This document shows positions 44,217 through 56,524 of a stretch of DNA of 64,000 nucleotides, in pieces. Source of the DNA: Siphonodentalium dalli (Eukaryota; Mollusca; Scaphopoda; Gadilida; Siphonodentaliidae); contig CP136061.1 of the NCBI GenBank assembly GCA_032622095.1, positions 199,508,244-199,572,243 of the forward strand, read 5' to 3'. The stretch's first letter is position 1; the number at the start of each line of letters is the position of its first letter. The position numbers were made by a program, and so were the translations under genes. The notes under the pieces are model-generated. The model did no database searches. It had not been told where the DNA came from and saw only the letters and a list, made by a program, of their open reading frames with translations.

Positions 44217-44960
44217 TTATGTGAATTTTGTTTGATACTGTATATCAATATAGTGGTAGTCCAACAATTCCTTTAACTGGTTTAAAGTTTCAGCACTAAC
44301 GACCGCATTTGGTAGCCTATTCCACATTTGTCGAATTCTGACATCTTTATTGCAGTGTTCGATTATCATTTTACACAAATGGCCTCTGGTTGGTGCATAT
44401 GTCGCATCAGCGAATAGCATTTCGACTTTGATGTTGTAATGTCCAGTCTTTATTTTGTATACCTCTATTAGGTTGCCACGTAATCGCCTGTACTGAAGGG
44501 ACATTAGTCTAAGGATAGAGAGTCTATCTGCATAAGAATATTTCCGCAGCCACGGAACAATGCATGTCACTCGCCTCTGCAAACTTTCTCATTCCCTAGA
44601 ATGTTTAAGCAGATGAGGGCTCCATATGCAATGTCCATAATCAATAATATAATTGGTCGCACCATTGAGGAGTAAAGTCTTGTGAATGTTTCTGAGTTTA
44701 GTTTGGTAAAGGTTCTGCATATGATTCCAAGAATCTGATTGGCTTTGATAATATGGTGATGCTGACATGTTTTTATAAATTTCTACTGGTCATTGACGTG
44801 AATTCCCAGATCTTTTTCACAATGTGAGACTGATATTTCCGGAAAAGTCTGGTGTATCTGTCATAGAAAACTGTTTTTTGGGATTATTTAAGCTGTAATG
44901 CATAATATTTATTTTTGATGAGTTGAAACATAACTGCCATCTAAGAGACCACTCTGGCAC
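44217..44960 (-). pseudogene. Decayed CR1/Jockey-group LINE, RT C-terminal region
   Basis: The open part (44217-44582) reads QRRVTCIVPWLRK, LQYRRLRGNLIEVYKI, TRGHLCKM and WNRLPNAVVSAETLNQLKELLD, the conserved C-terminal region of CR1/Jockey-type ORF2 proteins. Upstream on the minus strand, in broken frames, are KANQILGIICRTFTKLNSETF, RLYSSMVRP, EKDLGIHVND and WQLCFNSSKI, earlier blocks in the correct order. At least one frame break and in-frame stops are present. It lies within a UBXN7-like intron in the same orientation as the gene. Confidence 0.85.
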
Positions 44961-45957
44961 ACTGAATCAATAGCATTTTGAATATTTTCCATAACGTAAT
45001 TTTCCGGGATGTAACTCTGGTGACAATGAATGGACGAAACATGTAGTAAGTCAATATACTGAATTTGATTACACTTGCCCAAGTTACTAATGAAATGTTC
45101 ATTCCGAAACAAAATTCACAATTTTTTATGTCAAATAAGGCAGGGTTTCCGCCAGGCCAGTTGTGGGTCCGTCCCATGGACCCATTCCCCCGTCGGTCAT
45201 TGCATGAAATCCCGCTCATACACAAATAAATGACATAATTAAAAACTTATTCAGTCTTGTCTGTGTCGACAGGCTATATATCTACACTTATTTTCATTAA
45301 TATTGACAAAATGAAATTGACACAGATCATCTCCCGAAAAAAACAACAATAAGAATAGCATGCAAATACATTGGAGCAAAACATCAAAGGCGGCAAACAT
45401 CAAAGGCAGAAAACATCAGTGCCATCAGAATTGCTCGAGCTTCACGTGCGTCAGCTGCAGACTTATTTCGTCAGCAAATCGGTGCCATAAATGGGTCTGT
45501 TTTTTTATGTCGCGTTCAGTTCCAGGAAACCACAGAATTATTGCTGCGCATGTTGCAATAATATGGCCGTAGACAATGGTTCCGATTGTTGTCGACCTCA
45601 ACAAGTTTTGTAAATAACTGTTCGAAAATTTTACGAATAGTCCTCGGAAAGTGAATTTAGTGGCGCTAGTCTGCTAGCGTCACCAAATTCGCCTTCTGTG
45701 GAGTTAATTCTTGAATATTAAAATACATTTTCCAAGCCCTTGAATTCCTTAGGTTTCTGACCCTATCCGGAAAACCCTTGATTCCCTTCAAACCGTGGAG
45801 AAAAAGTCACAAATAGTTGCCCAATAGAGCAATTGTAAGATCATTATAAATTACTTCTAATTATTATAAATTAGAATTTCCAATTACGCAAGGGGAGACT
45901 CAAGCTGAAAGTCCGAGTTTAGTCCCCTGCTATAGTGGTTAATCCGGACATTGACGC

Positions 45958-45990
45958 TATGTGTACCATACTATGGTATAGGTACACATA
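45958..45990. repeat. Hairpin with compensatory change relative to its relatives
   Basis: Arms TATGTGTACC and GGTACACATA. At 34283-34314 and 47018-47050 the same hairpin reads TATGTTTACC / GGTAAACATA. Both sides changed together, so pairing is kept. It is preceded by TGGTTAATCCGGACATTGACGCTA, as in the others. Confidence 0.75.
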
Positions 45991-46519
45991 AAAAGTTTTA
46001 TCTCATGCAGAGTACAGGAAAAATACATCAAACCTGGTGTGCCCCTTTAATTTTTCAATTCTAGACAAACTAGACCTACAGTACTAAAAGTGTTATGAAC
46101 AATTATTTTGTTCCCATAGACTGATACAGAGCTCTCAAGTTTTTTAAACTTTGAAAACCAAAGTTGTCTTCCCATGAAAACCAACAAAATTCCAATGGTA
46201 ATGCTATTAAACAATGAAACCAGATTATGCCTTTAAGATGAAATTTAAATAACCATGCATATAAAATATAATAGTATAAACATTCCACCTATGATATGGC
46301 CAGAGATACTTATAGAGTATAAAGTATATCTGATACAGCCAACACATCTCCTAGCAGTTAATTAACTCAATACAAGAGAGAACCAACTTCATGGTATTGT
46401 AACTGAATACTATCTCAGTGTGAGAAGACAACTTCATAGCATCCTGAACCTGATTTATTAGATACTATCTAGACAGTGCCACCTGTGTATCTTTGATATA
46501 TTTTAGCGATGAATAAAAT

Positions 46520-47050
46520 AATCAAAGGGCCATAACTCCAGGATCAAACCCATATTCGAACTCGATCTGTATTTTGAGTTGAGAAATCACATACAAAATT
46601 TGGTTCCTATCAGTTGAAAAATTGTTGATTTATCGAAGCATTCATGAATTCTATGTCAAAGGGCCATAACTCCATTAATAAATATCGAATCAAACCCATA
46701 TTCGAACTCGATATGTATTTTGGGTTGAGCAACTCACATACCAAATTTGGTTATGGTCAGATAATTTCTTTTTGAGTTATGGCAGCATGCATAAATTCTA
46801 AGTTGAAAAAGGGCCATAACTCCGTAAAAAAAACTCGGATCAAACCCATATTCGAACTCGATCTGTATTTGGTGCTGAGAAATTCATATACAAAATTTGG
46901 TTCCGATCAGATAGAAAATATTTCAGTTATCGCACCATGCGTAAAGTGTCTACAGACAGACAGACAGACAGACGGACGGACGGACTAACGACGAGTGGTC
47001 AATCCGGGCAACGACACTATGTTTACCATACTATGGTATGGGTAAACATA
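46520..47050 (+). repeat. Tandem array of AAGGGCCATAACTC units with terminal hairpin
   Basis: Three units of the 33595 family lead to ACAGACAGACAGACGGACGGAC, then GAGTGGTCAATCCGGGCAACG and the stem-loop at 47018-47050. The order array, GGAC tract, hairpin is the same as at 33595-34320, so this is one repeat family with a defined 3' end. Confidence 0.85.
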
Positions 47051-47519
47051 AAAACGCTGGGTGCTTAGTCCGAGAATGCACATTTTTACGAGCACCGTTT
47101 ACAGAAGGACACTGATTTACATCCCCATTCGTTTCTGAAGGCAACGTCCGCCGTCGTGATTGTGTCGGTAGGAAAACTTTGCTACCGTCCATCGTTAGCT
47201 GATTAGATGTGACATGCTGATGACGCGTGCATGTGTATTTCTCCGTGTCTCAGATGCATGGAACTGGTGTTTCCGCCGCTGTTTCCACCATGGTCGCTCC
47301 CGCCGAACTGTGCCCCTCCACCCCCCCCCCCCCCCCCCCCCACCCAGGACCGGACCCATTTATTTTTCCTTAGCGGAAACCCTGAATAAGGGCCGCAACT
47401 CTTGGTAAAAATTAATGGTAGTAGTTTTGGATGGACAGATGGCTCGACAGAGACGGAGCCCTCTGCTATATGCCCTAAACCTCATACGGGGGTTGGGGCA
47501 TAATAGTTTAGGCCTGTTT

Positions 47520-47830
47520 GTCACTGTGCTATCACCATGCCAAAGGATAATGAAATCCGATAATTAACACCCGAGTTACAAGGTGATATGTTCGGAAGGA
47601 CACAAAATTAACACATTTCCCAGTCGAACAAGGGCCATAACTCTGGTAAAAAGTAATGGACAAAACCCATAGTATGTGTGTATCCTTTCACCCAACCTGT
47701 CATCACCATGCCAAAGGACAACAAATAATTAACACCTGAGTTACAAGGTGAAATGTTTGGACAGACAGATGGCTCGACAGACAGATGAAACCCTCAGCTA
47801 TATACCCCAAACCTCATACGTGGGATGGGG
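47520..47830. repeat. Short two-unit array (CATCACCATGCCAAAGGA)
   Basis: Two units of about 175 bp share CACCATGCCAAAGGA, AATTAACACCYGAGTTACAAGGTGAAATGTT and a GACAGATGGCTCGACAGA end. The last line also occurs once before (about 47434). Non-coding. Confidence 0.6.
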
Positions 47831-48229
47831 GCATGATAAAGATACTTTCCAGATAAGATGAGGCCTAAGCAGAATGAGGTCCTCAGAGGGATACTAACAC
47901 AAACATCAACAAACTGAGTGTTTAATTTTTCTGTTCTTGTTGCAAGTATTGATTTGTAGGCGACAGAGAACACAGCTATAATCATCAGACTTAGGCCATC
48001 CAAAATTAAATATTTGTTTCTCAGACACACATTGAAATAAATGACCCGCGGGGGTTGGAAAAAAATTTCAGGCACGTATGCTGATTTTTACCTTTCGACC
48101 CTTGTTGGGGCCCATCCACCCCGCGTCCAAAATGTCTTCCGTTTTCGGCAGTTTTTTCTGACCATTTTTGGACACCCACCCCCCTTTTAACACTAAAACA
48201 GAGATTTGCCGGGGGAAATTCAGTGTAAA

Positions 48230-48370
48230 CAGCTGTATATGAATGTCTGTGCATACAATTTGTCATGGATGTTAACATTGACATGTAAATAGGAACGAGT
48301 CATTTTGGGGTCATTCGGCCAAAAAAACATGGCTGCCAGCGACCATCTTGGATTTCAAAATTTGCAACAA
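48230..48370 (-). repeat. Single inverted unit of the 165-bp family
   Basis: Read on the minus strand it contains GATGGTCGCTGGCAGCCATG, CGAATGACCCCAAAATGACTCG and the CTATTTACATGTCAATGTTAAC part of the unit at 39699-40985. It ends abruptly at both sides. Confidence 0.75.
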
Positions 48371-48692
48371 AATACAACACAATAACTGCCTGCAGTCAGT
48401 TTAGCAGTTAGAATTACATTATTTCTCTTATTCTAAGGTGTTTTAAGCCAAACTCATTGCAAAAACAGTAAAAAAAACTTGCAGGAACAAACATTTTGAG
48501 TTGAGGAAAAAATTGTTTGTTGGTCCCATCAACCACCCACCCCGGCATATGTGCCCGGAAAAAAAATCTCCCCCCCCCCCCCCTGCCCGCATTGGATGTT
48601 TTATTTTCATTTTTGATATTATGACCAAAAATATTATGAAACAAGGGGTACGCATCTAAGATGCTTTTGTCGAGTTTTTTGGCAGTCGAACC

Positions 48693-49245
48693 CAGGGTCC
48701 GCGCTGAACCGAAATTTATTTTTGCCAAATAATTTGCCAAATGAAAATATTTTTTGCCAAATTTTATCCCTGATAGTATAATTTTCTGCAACCGTAAGTC
48801 TTATGTTTCGACACTTGCGGTTTGAACGACTTTTGATATCGACAGAAAAGCAGTTAGTTAATAATTAATTATACTCGCATCTCTATTGTGTGTTTATCAT
48901 ACAACAGTATGCCAATCACCGAAGAATACAATGGTAGAAGGGTTTCTCCATCAGAAGGGCACATCACAGGAGGATTAGTAATCCCTCCATCCATCAGTAC
49001 TAATGCTATGAGATTAACTTAATCTTAATAGAGGTGTTAACTTTCCCAAAACCCTATAAAACACCATTAATATAATCATGTTGTAAGAGTTTCATGAAAT
49101 TAATGGTATTGATTGACCAATATTTTTCAATATTAAAGGAATTAAAAAGTGACTTGCCAAAACTTTTGCCAAATAAAAATATTTTTTGCCAAATGTGAAT
49201 TATTTTTGCCATTGGCAAATTTGGCAAGTGGCAGCACGAACCCTG
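48693..49245. mobile_element. hAT-type MITE, 553 bp, perfect 8-bp target duplication
   Basis: Ends are CAGGGTCCGCGCTG and the inverted CAGCACGAACCCTG (12 of 14 pairs). GTCGAACC flanks exactly at 48685-48692 and 49246-49253. Subterminal repeats of TTTGCCAAAT recur many times. A fragment of a related element lies at 51305-51600. Confidence 0.92.
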
Positions 49246-49259
49246 GTCGAACCAAACTT

Positions 49260-49870
49260 CTGCCAATAAGGTGTACAACTCCGGGAAAATAAGTCGGACG
49301 GTGGTATATTATTGCAATAGACCTATATACCAAATATCAATTGAATCCGTTAATATTTCATTGAGTTATCGCACTAACGGTGATCAAATTGTTATTAAAA
49401 TAGACAAATTAAGACCCATAACTCCGGAAAAAAAATTCGGACAAACTAGGTTTTCGAACTCGTCCGAGATATTGTTGCAAGAGACTCATATACCAAATAT
49501 TGTTTAAATCGGTTAAGATTTCATTGAGTTATCGCGCTAACGGTGATCAAATTGCTAAAAATAGACAAACTAAGACCCATAACTCTGCGAAAAAAATTCT
49601 GACAAACCTGGTTTTCAAACTCGTCCAAGATATTGTTGCAGGAGACTCAAATACCAAATATTGTTGAAATCGGTTAATATTTCATCGAGTTATCATGCTA
49701 ACGGTGATAACATTGCTAAAACTAGACAAACTAAGACCCATAACTCCAGAAAAAAATTCGGACAAACCTGGTTTTCGAACTCGTCCGAGATATTGTTGCA
49801 AGAGTCTCATATACCAAATATTGTTGAAATTGGTTTATATCAGGGTTATATATCTAACCATCAAAAGTCA
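49260..49870 (+). repeat. Tandem array of about 155-bp units (AAGACCCATAACTCC type)
   Basis: Four units carry TAAGACCCATAACTCCGG, GGACAAACTGGTTTTCGAACTCG, GAGATATTGTTGCAAGAG and ATACCAAATATTGTTGAAATCGG. The family is related to but distinct from the arrays at 33595 and 46520. Confidence 0.8.
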
Positions 49871-50092
49871 TATTGGTAGAATCTCAAATAACTAGACCAT
49901 TCAAGTTCCATGAGTTTATAAATTAGTGCAAGACCGCCGTCCCGCTATTCAGATATAAAAGAATTGCGACATTATCAGATTACTAGGGGGTTCGGAAATT
50001 AGTTTCGGCAATGCATCACACTTTTGGGAGAGGCCGCTTCCGTAAATAAATAGCCGCAACCACAGGTAATGAGTAACAGGTGCATTCAACAT

Positions 50093-50862
50093 TAGGGCTT
50101 CACGGTATCCACCTTCTCAATACTGACTATGGTATTAAAGAAATACCGTAGTCTGACTAAATACCGTCAAGAATAATTTCCAAACATTTTGCTAGTCAAG
50201 ATCCTATGGAACATGCAGTATGAAATTCAATATTAGCGTGTGAATGAAGTATGTCGCTTGTGATCGTAACAATGTGTGGGGTCCTAATGACGTCGCTTAT
50301 GCCAAAATAACAGGTATTTAATTCACAATTTTTAATTCACAACAAAGCATATTATTATCGAGAATCAAATTGATATGGCTCTTGGTTTGTTTTCTAAAGA
50401 AGTTATACCATGAGGGGATTTAAGTCCGGATTATACTAAAATACTCGTAATTGTATGGATGGCGATCATGGACTAATTATTGCATTGTGTACACTAATTT
50501 AAGCTGCATATGAGACGACTATAAACACACATCCATCAGCGTACAACGTGTTGGCAATGCCTTTGTTAAAATTGCTTTTCGCACTTTGCTGCAGTTATGC
50601 TCTGGGCGTCTGGCTGGTTATTGTCTCGATTTGCTGGTTCTCGTTCAGTCTCGCTGGTTCTCGTTCTCATTCATTACTTACAAGCATGCATTATTTCCTC
50701 AGATTATATAAAGTTTTTGACGTTTGCCGTAGTAAAACCGACTAAAAGAAGAAAATATAGTTTGCGGCAATATACCGACTATTCAAGTAATCCAATACCG
50801 ACTACACGGTATTAAAAATAAAACCGCGGTATGACTAAATACCGAAAAACCGTGAAGCCCCA
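50093..50862. mobile_element. hAT-type element, 770 bp, 8-bp target duplication
   Basis: Left end TAGGGCTTCACGGTAT; right end, reverse complemented, TGGGGCTTCACGGTTT. TTCAACAT flanks at 50085-50092 and 50863-50870. ATACCG/CGGTAT motifs are spread through both subterminal regions. No transposase frame recognised. Confidence 0.85.
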
Positions 50863-51304
50863 TTCAACATATCAAGTTTATTGCTTTTATCAGATTATAC
50901 CATGGACGTTGGTATTAATAAATAAATGCTTTAATAGTCCTAGTTTATTTTAGCAGACACCCACATTACAGCAGTGACCAAACTTACATGCATCATCTTG
51001 TTCAGACTGTACAAACATTTCTTCCAGTCTAGGAAAAATACTAGAATGATAGAATCCTACAATATTGTATTACAATACTACTTCCATTTACTAGTAAGTT
51101 AACAATTTAACTACTACTGTAACTTGCTAATTGTCTTGCTTAAATGATATTTATAAACAAAACATTTCCAAACATTTCAAACTTATAATAACAATTAATT
51201 TCTTTATTTTTAAATAAATGTTATAAATTGAAGAAATGCAATGTCAGGTTATCTATCTAAACTATACTTGTGCTGTATTTTATTCTTGCTAAACATGTTT
51301 TATC

Positions 51305-51600
51305 TTCAGCATTCGCGCTGGACCGAAAAATATACTGGCCAAAAAAGTGGCCAAATGAAATTTTTAGTGGCCAAATTAAAACAAACTTTGGCCAAATTAA
51401 ATCCTCATTTTCTGGGCTCACAATTGATGACTAAATTATATTTTTTAATATATAACTCTCTCACTCTATGTCACGTCACTGACACCTTGTTCGCTGTGAT
51501 CTGTTGCTTATTATCGTTGATCTCTTCAGCGCTTTCTGAATTTGAGGTGAAAAAAAAGTTTGGCCAAATGAAATTTGTGGGCCATTTTCGCGAACACTGT
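51305..51600. repeat. Fragment related to the 48693 hAT MITE
   Basis: TTCGCGCTGGACCGAAAAATATACTGGCC is followed by repeated GTGGCCAAATGAAATTTTTAGTGGCC lines, echoing GCCAAAT repeats and the TCCGCGCTGAACCGAAA end of 48693-49245. No target duplication was found, so it is a broken copy. Confidence 0.5.
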
Positions 51601-51678
51601 TTATCTTGTTATCTTTTTATTGATGTTAAAATAAAGTGATATTTAAAAATTAATAAGTGTTTCTTATGTTTTACTTAA

Positions 51679-52311
51679 AGGGGTACTGTACACAGAGATA
51701 GGCAATTTTTGTATTTACTTCCATTGACATAACTTTCAAGTTAGATTGTGTTCGTGTTATATGAGTTTCGTATAAACCTAATTTAGCGACGAAAATATGA
51801 TCTTGGAAATAAAAATATTACGATTTCAAACTACGCGCCATGTTTTTGACCTTCACCGGAGAAGACGCAGGTTGCAGGATGAACCGGAAGTTCAATTGAT
51901 GCCTGCAATCTCTTCCATCGAACAATCTCACCCCCTATAAAAATACTTGACGCTTTATGAATCTTGTTTCTTCTCTTTTTTTTCCAAATTGGTTATAGCG
52001 GGACTTCCTTTTGCATGTAACATGTTTTGTTCGCAACTCAATAATGTTCGTCGTAAACGGCCGTCGATAAAAGACGCCCAACGTGTGAGATTTCAAGAAC
52101 GGTAACTCGTAATGGCATAATTCGCCATTTTATGACTCCAGCCATAAATTCATTTATATTAAATAATTCAATTTGGACTTTTATGATAGCCTGTTAACCG
52201 GAACGTTGTCAGTAGACATCGTCGACTCAAATACGTTATTTTAAAATATAATATTGATATTAGATCGCAATTGTTACCGGGAATTTATTGAAATTGGCGT
52301 ACAGTACCCCT
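51679..52311. mobile_element. TTAA-flanked DNA transposon remnant, 633 bp
   Basis: Begins AGGGGTACTGTAC and ends with its reverse complement; TTAA lies on both sides (51675-51678, 52312-52315). TTAA duplication fits piggyBac or Kolobok. The interior is not coding. Confidence 0.8.
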
Positions 52312-52613
52312 TTAAGTCTCCCCCACTTCTCCCTATTTTGGGCTGATGTCTCCCTAAAATCTCCAGAGGGAGAAGTCACTTCTCCGTTTTCAACCCCCCA
52401 GCTTGGGCCCTGGCCCCTGGATTAAATGAGTGTATATGCATAACAAATTTCCCTCTACATATTCTGACTATAACTAGACAATGGAAGGTATCATACTCCA
52501 TGCTTACTACCAGTATGTGCAAAAAAAATAATAATAAAAGCCTCCCCCCCCCCCCCCCTCACTGGTTTTCAAAATAAATTAAGAAACAATTAATTAATTT
52601 TGGATGGCCTTAC

Positions 52614-52684
52614 CTTTGCTTGTTTACTATCTGCGCTGTCCATGCTGCCTGTTGGTGATGGATGGAGTGACAGAAACTCAGCAA
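52614..52684 (-). CDS. UBXN7: UBXN7-like gene, exon at the end of the UAS domain
   Basis: A 71-nt exon between acceptor TCGTTGTAG and donor GTAAGG. It completes a Val codon with the G from the upstream exon, then reads AEFLSLHPSPTGSMDSADSK and leaves in phase 0, matching the next exon. It corresponds to the last helix of the UAS thioredoxin-like domain (FLxxVxxFLxxHG in vertebrates) and the linker to the UIM. The ATG inside it is not a start. Confidence 0.82.
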
Positions 52685-52798
52685 CTACAACGAGATTTGA
52701 ATGAAATATATGATTACGACCAGTCAGACTACATGAAAGATTCACAAGCAATTCTGTGACGCTATTTAAGGTTTTTTCAATAGTGTAGAGACTATTAA

Positions 52799-53191
52799 CC
52801 CTTTACCCAACAGAACGGCCCTGTGCCAATGCATTCTCTTATATATGCGAGTCGACCATAGAACGCCTCGCATATATAAGAGAATGCATTGGCTTAACAC
52901 ATATTTAAAATGAAAAAATTGTTAAAGAATGGTAAAAAATGATAAAAAGTGTTAATTTTTTTTTTTTTTTTAGGCCAATGCATTATCTTATATATGCGAG
53001 GCGACCTATGGTCGACTCGCATATATAAGAGAATGCATTGGCACAGGGCATAACTGTAACCATCACAATGTGATCAATGAACCGGTTCCAATGATATCCA
53101 TATTTGTATGGTGTTATTGAGACAGACCGAAGATATTTTAGGCTGTTGAAGCTTTATTTGGCCGTTTTTGGCCGTTTTGTTGGGTAAAGGG
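52799..53191. mobile_element. piggyBac-like MITE with nested palindromes, 393 bp
   Basis: Begins CCCTTTACCCAACA and ends with the inverted copy; 21 of the outer 22 bases match. TTAA flanks at 52795-52798 and 53192-53195; TTAACCC ends are typical of piggyBac. Inside are two hairpins: 52825-52851 with 52867-52893 (27 of 27 pairs), and 52974-53000 with 53016-53042 (26 of 27). The two hairpins, about 75 bp each, are themselves inverted copies of one another. Confidence 0.9.
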
Positions 53192-53199
53192 TTAATCGA

Positions 53200-54230
53200 C
53201 TTCGACTAGAATTTTGGCCAAAATCAACTACAAAATTTCCAGTCGACTTATTTTGTTTTTGTGCCTAGGATGATAACACTATAGTTATAAAGACTGATTA
53301 TATTCATAACTTCATGCATTATATGGACAGAATTATCATCATCCATGGATGTGAAAGCATGGACAAGTGTTTTAGTTTAGAAGAACGTGTAAATAATTTA
53401 GCTAGTAACCAAACTAGCCTGGTCATGATTACATTTGCAGGCAAATAAGCAGACACTCAATGTCCTTATAACTGGAGAGTCATGGTTTGCTTTTTCATAC
53501 TATATGTGACATATTGTCAACTATTCGACTATTAATCAACTGGTGACCATATCACTAGCAAATTCCCTAATCGTCTCAACACAAGTTCTCAATGTCCTCT
53601 ATTTAGAAGTTCAACATATGCAGTTACGTCTATGGAGGTGGAGTATATTTTGCCAAAAATCAAGGATGTCCGAAGCCCATTATGACAATTCAAGCACTCT
53701 CCATGCCTTGAATGGTCATTTATCAGTTATTTCAAGTTCCCGTATGAACCCTGAGTGTCTGGCCTGAAAACATCAATAAATGTTTTTGTCATTAATGTAC
53801 TTATTGATGTTTTGCAATTAGCTTGCCTATATTTAGGCCACACAATGTTTATTATGGACAAGGTTTTTATATCTAATTTATATTTATTTTTTACACACAA
53901 AATTACCCACCGAATTTAATAAAAAAAACATTGTTGGATATGACAAATGATTTTTCGTAATTGAGTGTTAATGCGGTAAGAGGTATTTCCGAACAAATTT
54001 GTTGATATAGCAATTAGATACTTGTTGCGTTTCTTATATTTTTCAGTACGGTTGCCTAAAAATTTCACCTGTAGACCGAATTGTTTACATTCCCAATTTA
54101 GGCGGGAGTCTCCCAAACTCCAGCCCCATCTGCCACACTCCCAATCGGGAAACAGTTTCTACCAAATTCAGTATTGAATTTAAAGACAAATATATCCTCA
54201 ACACATGAAGCTAACTGATATACAATAACA
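53200..54230. other. Intronic DNA, nothing recognised
   Basis: No exon-like frame with splice sites and no clear repeat borders. AT-rich. Confidence 0.45.
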
Positions 54231-54233
54231 ATA

Positions 54234-55839
54234 AACAAGAGCAACGCTAGGGCGTGGCAAAATACGCCCTTTAGCCATTTCGAATTGTACTATCGCAAAA
54301 TAAGATAATACTTTGAGCTTACATTTGAAGAAAATCTGATATACATGTACCCCTAATTTCAATGCCAAAATGTGGTCAAATTCTAAGTCGAAAATGGCCA
54401 TAATTCATGTAAAAATAATTAGACAGAACCTATATTCAAACTTGGCCTGTAGTTTTAGCTGGGAAATACACATACCAGCTTTGGTTCAGCTCAAATAATC
54501 AAAACTGGAGTTATCGGTCGGAAACCAAAATGTTATGAAATTGGTCAAATTCTAAGTTGAATAAAAAGGTCATGTCCGCCTCTAAGTGTCGGCTTGATAC
54601 GACCGTTGTTTGCGCATAAAAACCTGTCTTTAGTGCTAGTAAACCTACATACCAAATTTAATTTCATTCAGTACACATTTACTAAAGTTACATGTATCAT
54701 CCGGAAACCTCAAATTGGCAAAAATTCTAAGTAAAAAAGGGACATAACTCTGGTGAAAATTGGCGGGCGAAACCCGAATTCGAACTTGACCTGTGTTTTG
54801 CTGGGAGAAAGACACATACCAACTTTGGTTCAGATCAAATAATCCAAACTGGAGTTATCGGTCGGAAACCAAAAATGTTAACAGACGGTCAAATTCTAAG
54901 TCGAAAAAGGGCCGTAACTCATGTAAAAATAATTGGACGGAACCCATATTCGAACTTGGCCTGTATCTTTAGCTGGGAAATAAACATACCAACTTTGGTT
55001 CAGATCAAATAATCCAAACTGGAGTTATCGGTCGGAAACCAAAAATGTTAACAGACGATCAAATTCTAAGTCGAAAAGGGGGCATAACTCTGGTGAAAAT
55101 TGGCGGACGGAACCAGAATTCGAACTTGACCTGTCTTTTCTGCTAGTAAACACACATACCAAATTTAATTTCATTTGGTTCACTCTAACTAAAGTTATCA
55201 TCCGGAAACCTCGGACGCACGCACGCACGGACGCACGCATGCACAGGCTGATTATAATAGTCCTCCGAACCCGTTGGGTCGGCGGACAAAAAGGGCCGTA
55301 ACTCATGTAAAAATAACTGGACGGAACCCATATTCGAACTTGGCCTGTATCTTTAGCTGGGAAATACACATACCAACTTTGGTTCAGATCAAATAATCCA
55401 AACTGGAGTTATCGGTCGGAAACCAAAAATGTTAACAGACGGTCAAATTATAAGTCGAAAATGGGCCGTAACTCATGTAAAAATAACTGGACGGAACCCA
55501 TATTCGAACTTGGTCTGTATCTTTAACTGAGAAATACACATACCAACTTTGGTTCAGATCAAATAATCCAAACTGGAGTTATCGGTCGGAAACCAAAAAT
55601 GTTAACAGATGGTCAAATTCTAAGTCGAAAAAGGGCCGTAACTCATGTAAAAATAATTGGACGGAACCCATATTCGAACTTGGCCTGTATCTTTAGCTGG
55701 GAAATACACATACCAACTTTGGTTCAGTTCAAATACTCCAAACTGGAGTTATCGATCGGAAACCAAAAATGTTAACGGACGGAGGGACGGACAGACTGAT
55801 AACATAATACGACCTTTTTTCAAAAAGGGCGTATAAAAA
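54234..55839 (+). repeat. Tandem array of about 170-bp GGGCCGTAACTCATG units
   Basis: About nine units with AAAAAGGGCCGTAACTCATG, ACGGAACCCATATTCGAACTTGG, AGCTGGGAAATACACATACC, TTGGTTCAGATCAAATAATCC and GAGTTATCGGTCGGAAACC. A GACGCACGCACGG interruption lies at 55214-55245. It opens with AACAAGAGCAACGCTAGGGCG and closes with ACCTTTTTTCAAAAAGGGCGTATAA. The same opening and closing occur at 57984-58370 around a shorter array, so this is one family with defined ends and variable internal copy number. Confidence 0.88.
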
Positions 55840-55925
55840 AGGAGACATAAATACACAGAAAACAGGCTGTGTAATTAGCCTGGGATAATGAATTTCGACC
55901 CGACTATCCAAAGGTTAAATCACAA

Positions 55926-56457
55926 CAGTCTCTTTGAAAAGCCGACGATAACTCTTATCAGATGTACGTCTCTAGATGTCTCTATAAAAAAAAAAATTCT
56001 GTATTGAAGGGATTCCTTCCATTTCATTGGAGAGTGGCACAGACTATGCGCAATTTCGTTGGTTTATGGCACAACAGATCACTTCACAGATCAGAGGTCA
56101 ATGACGTGTTGACAATTTTCACACGCATTGTCAAACTCAACTATTGTTGGAAAACTGAATACAGGCAATATATCCATAATTCATTTTACTCATCGCAATA
56201 TAGGGGACATCATCTTCAAGTTTTTATCAGTCAACGATATTCATGACTGATTATTCTTTCGCATCTTGTTGTATTTATAACTATTTCTAAATACTACGAT
56301 TCTTACAAACATTTACAACACCAGGAATTCACTCCATATTAAGAAACGGTTTATTACGTCATGTTGGGAATGCCACTTCGTCATAGAAATGAAATATAAT
56401 GGACACATCTAGAGACATACATCCGTAAGGAGTTTCGTCGGCTTTTCAAAGAGACTG
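55926..56457. mobile_element. MITE with about 58-bp terminal inverted repeats
   Basis: Begins CAGTCTCTTTGAAAAGCCGA and ends with its inverted copy; similarity runs about 58 bases inward (through TACGTCTCTAGATGT / ACATCTAGAGACATA). No clear target duplication; superfamily undecided. It lies in the intron between UBXN7-like exons 61140 and 52684. Confidence 0.8.
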
Positions 56458-56524
56458 AATTCATGAGACCTCTCATTCAATTAAATTAGATTGGACACAA
56501 AGAAACCACATGCATTTACTGACC

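Larger units (their letters stand above)
45141..47384. mobile_element. hAT-type element, about 2.24 kb, containing nested repeats
   Basis: Left end CAGGGTTTCCGCCAGGCC and right end GCGGAAACCCTG are inverted. AATAAGG lies directly outside both (45134-45140 and 47385-47391). That is 7 bp, one short of the usual 8. Subterminal GGGTCCGTCCC...GACCCATTCCCCC also has an inverted counterpart on the right. The interior carries the 46520-47050 array and no transposase. Confidence 0.65.

Noticed and set aside
47310-47342. Long C run and other C runs (22665, 41605, 48571, 52546, 61106) as G-quadruplex or i-motif sites.
   Set aside because: Simple homopolymer tracts inside repeats, prone to sequencing error; no regulatory context.
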